Source of the DNA: an uncultured Aquimarina sp.
Lineage (GTDB): Bacteria; Bacteroidota; Bacteroidia; Flavobacteriales; Flavobacteriaceae
Direction of reading: 5' to 3'
NCBI GenBank assembly: GCA_947498935.1
Contig: CANMMM010000017.1
Span: forward strand, 1-64,000
DNA: 64,000 nucleotides
The position numbers and the translations under genes are program-made. The notes below the pieces were generated by a model, which searched no databases, was not told the DNA's origin, and was given only the letters and a program-made list of their open reading frames with translations. This document shows, piece after piece, positions 58,070 to 64,000 of this stretch. Position 1 is the first letter of the stretch; every line of letters starts with the position of its first letter.

Positions 58070-59341
58070 ATGGTTATAAAAGACTATTATTCGCTTTCAG
58101 AAGCGGCAAAAGTATTAGGTAAAAGTAAAGAAACTTTACGAAGATGGGATAGAGATGGCAAGTTAGATGCTGTTCGAGAGCCAGTGAGTAATTATAGGGT
58201 TTATAGAAAAGAAGATATTCATTCCTTAATAGAACCTTTGCTAACAGAAATAGATAATAATATTGATAATGTTGAAACCCCATTGAAAAGTTATAGTGTT
58301 TTAGAATTATTTGCAGGTGCAGGAGGTCTAGCAATTGGTTTAGAACAATCAGGAATAAAATGCGTAGCATTAAATGAAATTGATAAATGGGCTTGTAAAA
58401 CTTTAAGAGAAAATAGGCCCACTTGGAATGTGTTAGAAGGCGATATTAAGGGGTTTGATTTTACAGAATATAAAAATCAAGTAGAAATAGTTACTGGGGG
58501 TTTTCCTTGTCAAGCTTTTAGTTACGCTGGAAAAAAATTGGGCTTAGAAGATGCTCGTGGAACTTTGTTTTACGAGTTTGCAAGAGTAGTAAAAGAAGTT
58601 AATCCATTGATTTGCGTTGGTGAAAATGTTAAAGGCCTGCTTTCTCACGATAAAGGAAAAACATTGGAAGGAATGATTTCTATTCTAGATGAAATTGGTT
58701 ATAGTGTTGTTCCTATTAAGGTTTTGAAAGCAATTAACTATAAAGTTCCTCAAAAAAGAGAACGTTTAATTTTGGTAGGAATAAGAAAGGATATTGATGT
58801 TAAATATGAATATCCAACGCCATATAATGTCATTTATAATTTGTCTGATGCTCTTAAAAAAGGAGATTTGTATGATACAGATGTTCCTAAATCTAAAGGT
58901 TCTACATATCCTGAACATAAAAAACAAGTTTTGGATTTAGTTCCTCCTAAAGGATATTGGAGAGATTTACCAATTGATATACAAAAAAAATACATGGGTA
59001 AGAGTTTCTATTTAGGAGGAGGAAAAACAGGTATGGCTAGAAGAATTGGATGGGATGAACCTAGTTTAACCCTAACTTGTAGTCCCGCACAAAAACAAAC
59101 AGAAAGATGTCATCCTGATGAAACTCGTCCATTTACAGTTAGGGAATATGCTAGAATACAAACATTTCCTGATAATTGGGAGTTTTCAGGTTCTGTCTCC
59201 CAGCAATATAAACAAATTGGGAATGCTGTTCCCTGTAACTTGGGTAAAGAGTTAGGGTATTCTATTATTAAGTTTCTGAATAGTGTTTATTTAAAGTCAA
59301 AAAAATCTGATTCTTCTATCTCTTTTGCTAAAGAGTTATAA
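58070..59341 (+). CDS. DNA (cytosine-5)-methyltransferase with N-terminal MerR/excisionase-type HTH domain
   Basis: The 423-residue protein (ATG 58070; a TTG three codons upstream is also in frame) starts with a winged-helix DNA-binding domain (5-53): YYSLSEAAKVLGKSKETLRR, then a recognition wing ending YRVYRKEDI. A C5-methyltransferase follows with motif I FAGAGG (81-86), the catalytic Pro-Cys147 in GGFPCQAFS, ENV (185-187), a KRERLILVGIR block and the C-terminal QIGNAVP. It should protect the host from the adjacent endonuclease. The genes overlap tail to tail by 55 bp. The extra HTH may allow self-repression. Confidence 0.93.
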   Translation: MVIKDYYSLSEAAKVLGKSKETLRRWDRDGKLDAVREPVSNYRVYRKEDIHSLIEPLLTEIDNNIDNVETPLKSYSVLELFAGAGGLAIGLEQSGIKCVALNEIDKWACKTLRENRPTWNVLEGDIKGFDFTEYKNQVEIVTGGFPCQAFSYAGKKLGLEDARGTLFYEFARVVKEVNPLICVGENVKGLLSHDKGKTLEGMISILDEIGYSVVPIKVLKAINYKVPQKRERLILVGIRKDIDVKYEYPTPYNVIYNLSDALKKGDLYDTDVPKSKGSTYPEHKKQVLDLVPPKGYWRDLPIDIQKKYMGKSFYLGGGKTGMARRIGWDEPSLTLTCSPAQKQTERCHPDETRPFTVREYARIQTFPDNWEFSGSVSQQYKQIGNAVPCNLGKELGYSIIKFLNSVYLKSKKSDSSISFAKEL

Positions 59342-59997
59342 CCCTTTTTGAAGAAATCTTCTGTGTCTAGATTTAAAATCATTTGGTCAAGATTTGAAAC
59401 GAGTTTATTGTAAAAATCTGGAAATCCAGTTAGTCTATGCCAAAACTCTTCACCAATTATTACTGGGAATTGTTTATCTATTTTTTGATAGTGTTGGCTT
59501 AATTGGTCTTCTTCTCCATACAGAACTCCTAAAATCAAATCAGAATTATTAAGTTTAATTGAATTTGTTCGTGCCAAATTTGTTACAGTTGTAAATTTTT
59601 TCAATAAAGGGTTTACGTCTTCTGAATTGATTGTATTAGGTCCTGATTTGAGTTGACACCATTTTTTTCGATTATCAATTTTATCTATGAATTCTATATC
59701 CATACCCTTTATAAGTGAACCTTGTGCAAGTCCAAGTTCTACAAACATATTTTGAATTCGTGTTCCAAAAGAAGTATTTATAGAGGTTCCTAGAATTCTA
59801 GGGTAATAAAGAGCTTTAGCTATTCCAATTGGCGTAAAATTGTTTTCCAGTATTTTAGATAAATACTTTACAATAATTGGATTGATTTTGTATGATTTAA
59901 GTTTCGAGTGTGTTTTTAAAGAGCTAGCTTTGTGATTTTCAAAAATTTTCTCTTTAAAATATTCTGTAATTATATCTAAAAGGTCACTTTTATTCAT
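59287..59997 (-). CDS. type II restriction endonuclease, probably Eco47II/Sau96I-like
   Basis: The 236-residue protein is next to, and convergent with, a cytosine methyltransferase. The block INPIIVKYLSKILENN, then KALYYPRILGTSINTSFGT (about 61-79) and GMDIEFIDKIDNRKKWCQLK (98-117) resemble what I recall of Eco47II-type enzymes, which cut GGNCC. A PD-(D/E)xK-like centre may be Asp100 with Gln115-x-Lys117. GPNTIN follows at 119-124. Specificity is inferred only. A TATATTTG box (60002-60009, minus strand) is 4 bp from the ATG, so the mRNA should be leaderless. Confidence 0.78.
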   Translation of the reverse strand: MNKSDLLDIITEYFKEKIFENHKASSLKTHSKLKSYKINPIIVKYLSKILENNFTPIGIAKALYYPRILGTSINTSFGTRIQNMFVELGLAQGSLIKGMDIEFIDKIDNRKKWCQLKSGPNTINSEDVNPLLKKFTTVTNLARTNSIKLNNSDLILGVLYGEEDQLSQHYQKIDKQFPVIIGEEFWHRLTGFPDFYNKLVSNLDQMILNLDTEDFFKKGYNSLAKEIEESDFFDFK

Positions 59998-60001
59998 ATT
60001 T

Positions 60002-60009
60002 CAAATATA
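60002..60009 (-). promoter_or_regulatory. candidate -7 box (TATATTTG) of the endonuclease gene
   Basis: On the minus strand TATATTTG ends 4 bases before the start codon, too close for a normal leader with a ribosome-binding site. Confidence 0.5.
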
Positions 60010-60098
60010 AACTTTATATTTTCCCTGAAATATGTAATTTTCTTAAATGTGTGCCAATAGTTTTTGGTTATAAATGCGATTAGTACTTGAACCCTTTT

Positions 60099-60131
60099 TT
60101 CGCTGAAATCAAAAGAAGTGTAAACCACTTC
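60099..60131 (-). repeat. fragment of the GAAGTG-type inverted-repeat element
   Basis: TCGCTGAAATCAAAAGAAGT followed by GTAAACCACTTC matches one end of the 14699-14845 copy. It lies 32 bp before the ACT-domain gene and probably contributes to its leader. Confidence 0.6.
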
Positions 60132-60163
60132 ATCATTGCCTTATCAATAAAAAACAATCAAAA

Positions 60164-60562
60164 ATGACTGGAGAAAAAAACTTATCGACCTTATTAAAAG
60201 GAATGACTCCTATACTTCATCAAGGAGCATATGTCTTTTGTACACTACAGGATAGTAGTAAAATCAAGCGAAAAGAGGCTATTTGTGAGTTTCATGAGCA
60301 GGAAGGCACTACAGTGGTTATAGAAAAACAAAAGGCAGATGTGTTAGGTTTAGAATATGAGTATATCGCTGCTTGGATCACGCTTACCATTCATTCTTCG
60401 CTTGAAGCAGTGGGATTAACAGCTAGATTTTCTACTGCATTGGCAGCATCTAATATAAGTTGTAATGTCATCGCAGGATATTATCATGACCATATTTTTG
60501 TAGATAAAAAAGATGCTACAAAAGCGATGGAAGTACTTACTAAATTATCCAAAGAAGCATAA
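60164..60562 (+). CDS. ACT-domain protein
   Basis: The 132-residue protein has two ACT-like halves: residues about 1-65 (STLLKGMTPILHQGAYVFC, typical of the N-terminal half of this DUF2241-type family) and about 66-132 (WITLTIHSSLEAVGLTARF and ISCNVIAGYYHDHIFVDKKDA). ACT domains bind amino acids or other small ligands. No catalytic domain is attached and it stands alone, so the ligand and target are unknown. Confidence 0.87.
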   Translation: MTGEKNLSTLLKGMTPILHQGAYVFCTLQDSSKIKRKEAICEFHEQEGTTVVIEKQKADVLGLEYEYIAAWITLTIHSSLEAVGLTARFSTALAASNISCNVIAGYYHDHIFVDKKDATKAMEVLTKLSKEA

Positions 60563-60637
60563 CACAGTAAGCGATGAATACATAGGTATATGTAGCTTAC
60601 TAATGAATTGGTGTATATCTTTTTAGGTATTGAAATT

Positions 60638-60735
60638 GAAGTAATTTAAACTTTTGCGATTGTATATAAACTTCTCAAATGGGACTATTTTTGAGTTTCA
60701 TAACGCTACTGTACCATAAAAAGAGGGTGTAAAAT
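60638..60735 (+). repeat. left part of a GAAGTG-type inverted-repeat element
   Basis: GAAGTAATTTAAACTTTTGC matches the left end of the family, followed by decayed interior (TTTCATAACGCTACTGTACC). The right end is not recognisable. The remaining spacer to 60876 shows nothing else. Confidence 0.5.
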
Positions 60736-60876
60736 AGATTTATTAGGTTTTTGCGGATTATTCCCTTATTTTTAAGTAGGGAGTTATGCGCTTTTCATAG
60801 ATGAGTGAGCAGGATGCTGTTTTGTGTAACCTACTTCTAGTGTGTATAGCGCGATTGATTGTGTAAAAAAGAACCT

Positions 60877-61188
60877 ATGAAAAAAGTATTCATTTTATTA
60901 GTGCTAATGATCAGCTGTAAGGCGGCTCGGCAATCTACCATCATTCCAGAGGATTATAAAAAGCTGGAAGGGGGGTGTGCTAAGCTTTCTTTTTTTGAAA
61001 CGTATTTGTCTACTATAAAACAGCAATTGACTCATCCGGTGATGTTTAAGGAGTTACTTATCGATATAGAAAAAGAAACGAATACAAAGGCTACAGTGAT
61101 TAAAGAGATGGAAGCGATCTATTATACGTCTAATAGTGATATTAGAAAGGATCTCAAAAGATGGAAAACTACTTGTGGAGGGAAATAG
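60877..61188 (+). CDS. small lipoprotein of unknown function
   Basis: From ATG 60877 the product has 103 residues with a lipoprotein signal (LVLMISCKA, Cys14). Two further cysteines sit in GGCAKLS (about 34) and near the C-terminus (WKTTCGGK). The body is helical and charged (KQQLTHPVMFKELLIDIEKE). No domain is recognised. It is flanked on both sides by repeat sequences and has no operon partner. Confidence 0.65.
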   Translation: MKKVFILLVLMISCKAARQSTIIPEDYKKLEGGCAKLSFFETYLSTIKQQLTHPVMFKELLIDIEKETNTKATVIKEMEAIYYTSNSDIRKDLKRWKTTCGGK

Positions 61189-61199
61189 TATGATTTGTT

Positions 61200-61240
61200 T
61201 TCGTTGAAATCAAAGAGTTAAGATGAGTACGTTACTTCAT
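61200..61240 (-). repeat. fragment of the GAAGTG-type inverted-repeat element
   Basis: TCGTTGAAATCAAAGAGTTA and the following ...GTTACTTC resemble the TTTCAGCG-side end of the family. It begins 11 bp beyond the small lipoprotein stop. Confidence 0.45.
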
Positions 61241-61293
61241 TAAAAATAAATTCGGGGTTTAGTACAGCTTTTTTTGGGGGATACGAGTTCCTT

Positions 61294-61380
61294 GCGTTAG
61301 GGATAGCAGTGGAAATCCCACAGCCCGACGATAGGAGGTGCGAGGAATTGGAACGGATAGCCCGACCCCTGTGGTAACGC
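61294..61380 (+). repeat. GCGTTAGGG dispersed element, copy F
   Basis: An 87-bp copy between the small lipoprotein and glycosyltransferase genes, ending 95 bp before the latter. Its central hairpin is weaker than in other copies (GCCC against GGTGC), and its end hairpin is reduced. Confidence 0.87.
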
Positions 61381-61462
61381 CCAAAATAACTACATACGCA
61401 TGCAAAAAATACGATCTTATTTTTATATATGTGGCATAGTAAACTAACATAGATTCTTTCTG

Positions 61463-61470
61463 TACCTTTG
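61463..61470 (+). promoter_or_regulatory. candidate -7 box (TACCTTTG) of the glycosyltransferase unit
   Basis: TACCTTTG fits TANNTTTG and ends only 4 bp before the ATG at 61475, predicting leaderless mRNA. Confidence 0.55.
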
Positions 61471-61474
61471 CGGC

Positions 61475-62473
61475 ATGAAGCTAGACTATTCTTTTATTAT
61501 ACCTGTTTATAACCGACCTCAGGAAATTGATGAGCTATTACATAGTATGGTGGCTATGCAGTTTGATGCTGCCTATGAAATCGTGATTGTAGAGGATGGT
61601 TCTACAGATACGGCAGCGGCGGTGATCGAGAAGTATACGGAGCAATTACAGATCAGTTACTACCAGAAAGAAAATACAGGACCTGGGGATTCTAGGAATT
61701 ATGGAATGCGTAAGGCAAAGGGAACGTATTTTTTAGTACTGGATAGTGATGTGTTATTGCCTATGGATTATTTGCAGGCTGTAGATCGTTTTTTGTCTGC
61801 TAGTTTTGTACACTGTTTTGGCGGGCCTGATGGGGCTCATGAGGATTTTACGGATTTGCAAAAGGCGATTAGCTTTAGCATGACATCCTATTTGACTACC
61901 GGTGGGATACGTGGTAAAAAAAGCAGGCTAGGAAAGTTTCAGCCTCGTAGTTTTAATATGGGGATTTCGAAAGAGGCGTTTGAGGCGTCTGGTGGATTTG
62001 GAGATATACACCCTGGCGAAGATCCTGACCTGACGATTCGATTGTGGAAATTGGGGTATGATACGGCATTGATACCCGATGCGGTCGTATTTCATAAACG
62101 TAGAATCTCATGGCATAAATTTTATGTACAGGTGCATAAATTTGGATTGGTACGTCCGATTCTAAATGCTTGGCATCCTGATACGGCTAAAATAACGTAT
62201 TGGTTTCCTACAGCTTTTGTGATCTATACGCTATTCTCGATCGTAGCATTGGGATTGGGAAGTTGGTTATTTATAGGAGGATGGTTGGTGTATATGTGCT
62301 TGATCTTGGTCAGCGCGATGCTATATACCCGCAGTATACGAATTGGGGTGCAATCATTAGTTGCGGTACTGGTACAGTTTTATGGCTATGGAAAAGGGTT
62401 TTTGACATCGTATTATTATATCCACTTTCTTAATAGAGACCCGCGGAAGCAGTTTGTAAAGCTGTTTTTTTAG
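61475..62473 (+). CDS. family 2 glycosyltransferase, membrane-associated
   Basis: The 332-residue protein has a GT-A domain with YSFIIPVYNRPQEIDELL (5-22), VEDGSTDTAA (about 40-49) and the metal-binding LDSDVLLP (about 92-99), plus GGFGDIHPGEDPDLTIRLW (about 173-191) for the catalytic base region. Two to three hydrophobic segments lie near the C-terminus (about 240-310). It should transfer a sugar at the inner membrane; acceptor unknown. It precedes ybbR-like and coaE genes, a string I recall from other Flavobacteriia. Confidence 0.9.
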   Translation: MKLDYSFIIPVYNRPQEIDELLHSMVAMQFDAAYEIVIVEDGSTDTAAAVIEKYTEQLQISYYQKENTGPGDSRNYGMRKAKGTYFLVLDSDVLLPMDYLQAVDRFLSASFVHCFGGPDGAHEDFTDLQKAISFSMTSYLTTGGIRGKKSRLGKFQPRSFNMGISKEAFEASGGFGDIHPGEDPDLTIRLWKLGYDTALIPDAVVFHKRRISWHKFYVQVHKFGLVRPILNAWHPDTAKITYWFPTAFVIYTLFSIVALGLGSWLFIGGWLVYMCLILVSAMLYTRSIRIGVQSLVAVLVQFYGYGKGFLTSYYYIHFLNRDPRKQFVKLFF

Positions 62474-62478
62474 GCATT

Positions 62479-62550
62479 GAAGTGGTATAAACTTTTTATA
62501 ATTTGCTGTACAATGATTTTTGCACTTAAATTTTGTAATTTTTGAGTTCT
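62479..62550 (+). repeat. left part of a GAAGTG-type inverted-repeat element
   Basis: GAAGTGGTATAAACTTTTTA starts 5 bp after the glycosyltransferase stop codon. The interior and right end are decayed. Confidence 0.5.
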
Positions 62551-62607
62551 CGGGTGATGGTGTATAAAAGAAAAAGCATCATTTCATTACTAATCTTCTG
62601 ATCGCTT

Positions 62608-63582
62608 ATGAAAAAAGCTATACAACAAAAGTTTTCGCTGAAACGGACGAATGTAAAAACGTTTTTGTTTTTTTTAGGGTTTACTTCGCTCTTATGGTTG
62701 TTTACACAGTTTTCTAAAAAATACACCCAAGAGGTGGCTGTACGGATTGAGTACACGAATATTCCTACGGATCGCTTGCTGGATGCAGCGAGTGATGATA
62801 CGATACGAATGACATTGCATGGTAATGGTTTTCGATTGATGACGTATCAATGGACGAGTCCTGCTTTAGTATTTGATATGCAAAAAGCGAGTAGGGTACG
62901 AGAGCCCAATTATTTTTTTGGATTGGATCAGAAAGATCAGTTATTACTAAATAAACTTAATTTTGATGGAAAGATTTTAGCGATCGAAAAAGATACTTTG
63001 TGGGCGCATGTAGATACGAAATTAGAGAAAAAGGTAAAGGTACGATTGCAATCTACACTGACCTATGCTGCTGGGTATGGAAGTGATTATGGGGTGGTGC
63101 TTTCGGAGGATTCTGTAAGGGTAAGTGGTCCTAAGCGCATTGTAGATACCTTGCAATTCGTGACTACAGAAATACTGCAATTAGAGGAATTGAATGCGAA
63201 TCAGGATACGGAATTAGCATTGGAAAAATCGACATTGCCTGATGGGGTAGTGCTACAACGCGATAAGGTATATGCGCGGATAGAGGTTAGTAAATTTACA
63301 GAAGGAAGTCAAGAAATACCGATTACGCTGATCAATGTGCCTGCGGATAAAGAGGTTAAGATTTTTCCGAAGGTAGTGACTGTGGTATATCGAGTGGCAT
63401 TGCAGCGCTATCATGAGATTACTCCTAGAGATTTTAGGGTTATTGCTGATTATAAAAAGGGATCAGAAAACAGTGCGTACCTGATATTAGAATTAAAGGA
63501 TCAGCCTACCGCTATTCATGATGTGCGCTTGCAAGAGAAACAGGTGCAGTTTATTATTGTGGATCGTTTACAACAGGAATAA
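62608..63582 (+). CDS. YbbR/CdaR-like membrane-anchored protein
   Basis: The 324-residue protein has a basic N-terminus, one membrane anchor (about 19-36, FLFFLGFTSLLWLFTQF) and a long periplasmic part made of repeated beta domains of the YbbR kind (for example TYAAGYGSDYGVVLSEDSVR and VRVSGPKRIVDTL, about 150-185). In Firmicutes YbbR (CdaR) regulates diadenylate cyclase; here no cyclase gene is adjacent, so that link is not supported. It lies between the glycosyltransferase and coaE genes. Confidence 0.82.
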   Translation: MKKAIQQKFSLKRTNVKTFLFFLGFTSLLWLFTQFSKKYTQEVAVRIEYTNIPTDRLLDAASDDTIRMTLHGNGFRLMTYQWTSPALVFDMQKASRVREPNYFFGLDQKDQLLLNKLNFDGKILAIEKDTLWAHVDTKLEKKVKVRLQSTLTYAAGYGSDYGVVLSEDSVRVSGPKRIVDTLQFVTTEILQLEELNANQDTELALEKSTLPDGVVLQRDKVYARIEVSKFTEGSQEIPITLINVPADKEVKIFPKVVTVVYRVALQRYHEITPRDFRVIADYKKGSENSAYLILELKDQPTAIHDVRLQEKQVQFIIVDRLQQE

Positions 63583-63607
63583 TGGTACTGTAGGTTTTTT
63601 TGACGAT

Positions 63608-63740
63608 GAAATGATGTACACTTCTTTCAATTAGCTATAAAAACTATTTTTGGTATTCGAATTCTGAGAGTTTTTTAGTGTGGCTATGCAATGAAAAAAT
63701 CATTGTTTTTTGCGGAAATTAAGAAAGTGTAAACTAACGC
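63608..63740 (-). repeat. GAAGTG-type terminal-inverted-repeat element, diverged copy
   Basis: About 133 bp between the ybbR-like gene and coaE. The left end is GAAATGATGTACACTTC, the right end AAGTGTAAACTAACGC; the inner TGGCTATGCAATGAAAAAAT matches the 14699 copy (TGCTATGCAACGAAAAAAT). It starts 26 bp past the stop codon. Confidence 0.65.
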
Positions 63741-63845
63741 TATTTCTATAGCGTATGAACATATTAAAATATACACGAACAATAGTTACTTTCATTCACT
63801 AGAAATGGTGACTTGATATTCATTATTATACATAATCATATATAT

Positions 63846-64000
63846 ATGAAAATAGTAGGATTAACAGGGGGGATTGGTAGTGGAAAAACCACTGTAGGAA
63901 AGTTGTTTATGGAGCTAGGAATTCCCGTGTATATAGCAGATATAGAGGCTAAAACATTAATGAATGAAGCAGAAGACTTGCGCGGGGCTATTATCAGATT
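63846..64000 (+). CDS. coaE: dephospho-CoA kinase (partial, cut by the window edge)
   Basis: Only the first 51 codons are present. They show the P-loop start [20 protein letters not shown] (1-20) and [16 protein letters not shown], typical of CoaE, which phosphorylates dephospho-CoA in the last step of coenzyme A synthesis. coaBC lies earlier in the window. The gene continues beyond position 64000. Confidence 0.93.
   Translation, partial: MKIVGLTGGIGSGKTTVGKLFMELGIPVYIADIEAKTLMNEAEDLRGAIIR

Noticed and set aside
62608..63582. Reading the YbbR-like gene as evidence of a cyclic-di-AMP system
   Set aside because: No diadenylate cyclase or phosphodiesterase gene is in the window, so the Firmicute association cannot be carried over.

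Overview
The window is a chromosomal segment of an AT-rich member of the Bacteroidetes, most likely a marine member of the family Flavobacteriaceae. The grounds are TANNTTTG-type -7 promoter boxes, a SusC-like TonB receptor paired with a DUF4249 lipoprotein, type IX secretion (T9SS) tails of both kinds, flavobacterial families of unknown function (DUF4835, DUF6095, DUF6913), a monomeric NADP isocitrate dehydrogenase, and conserved flavobacterial gene strings (bamD-rpoZ-coaBC-DUF4835-recN; glycosyltransferase-YbbR-coaE). Almost everything is core housekeeping. No CRISPR array, tRNA, intact IS element or prophage was seen. Layout: 1-0.37 kb is the 3' end of 23S rRNA, the 5S gene and a terminator, followed by a repeat island. 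0.9-10 kb holds a small outer-membrane protein, a umuC-umuD mutagenesis pair in inverted order, a coiled-coil exported protein, a DinB-like protein, murQ and a TonB receptor/DUF4249 operon. 10-11 kb is a damaged ECF sigma-factor locus. 11-22 kb carries icd, rplS, a large T9SS-secreted probable metalloprotease, trmD and an HtrA protease. 22.5-37 kb holds dapF, mltG, dnaA and its neighbours, a ribD operon, prmC and ligA. 37-42 kb has two T9SS cargo genes. 42-51 kb has dapA, a Kir-type channel, bamD-rpoZ-coaBC-DUF4835-recN and fabI. 51-55.5 kb has a flavohaemoprotein, a pirin, a Crp/Fnr regulator and a 3-hydroxyacyl-CoA dehydrogenase. 55.7-60 kb is the most accessory stretch: a TetR-controlled exported-protein cassette and a type II restriction-modification system. 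60-64 kb returns to core genes and ends inside coaE. The most unusual content is intergenic. One dispersed element of 85-92 bp occurs six times. It starts GCGTTAGGG, ends AACGC, and can fold into a closing stem with three hairpins; one hairpin differs between copies by compensating changes. A second family of about 130-165 bp, AT-rich with terminal inverted repeats of the type GAAGTGGTTTAAACTTTTT, has about five near-complete copies and several fragments, and resembles a MITE. Both families sit tightly against gene ends and starts. Other points of note are the ECF sigma factor that has lost region 4, two TetR half-palindrome operators that each touch a candidate promoter, a DNA methyltransferase with an N-terminal DNA-binding domain overlapping tail-to-tail with its endonuclease, and several genes whose -7 box lies so close to the start codon that their mRNAs should be leaderless or nearly so. 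Family names are given from recall of protein motifs, with no database search; residue positions are counted from the chosen start.
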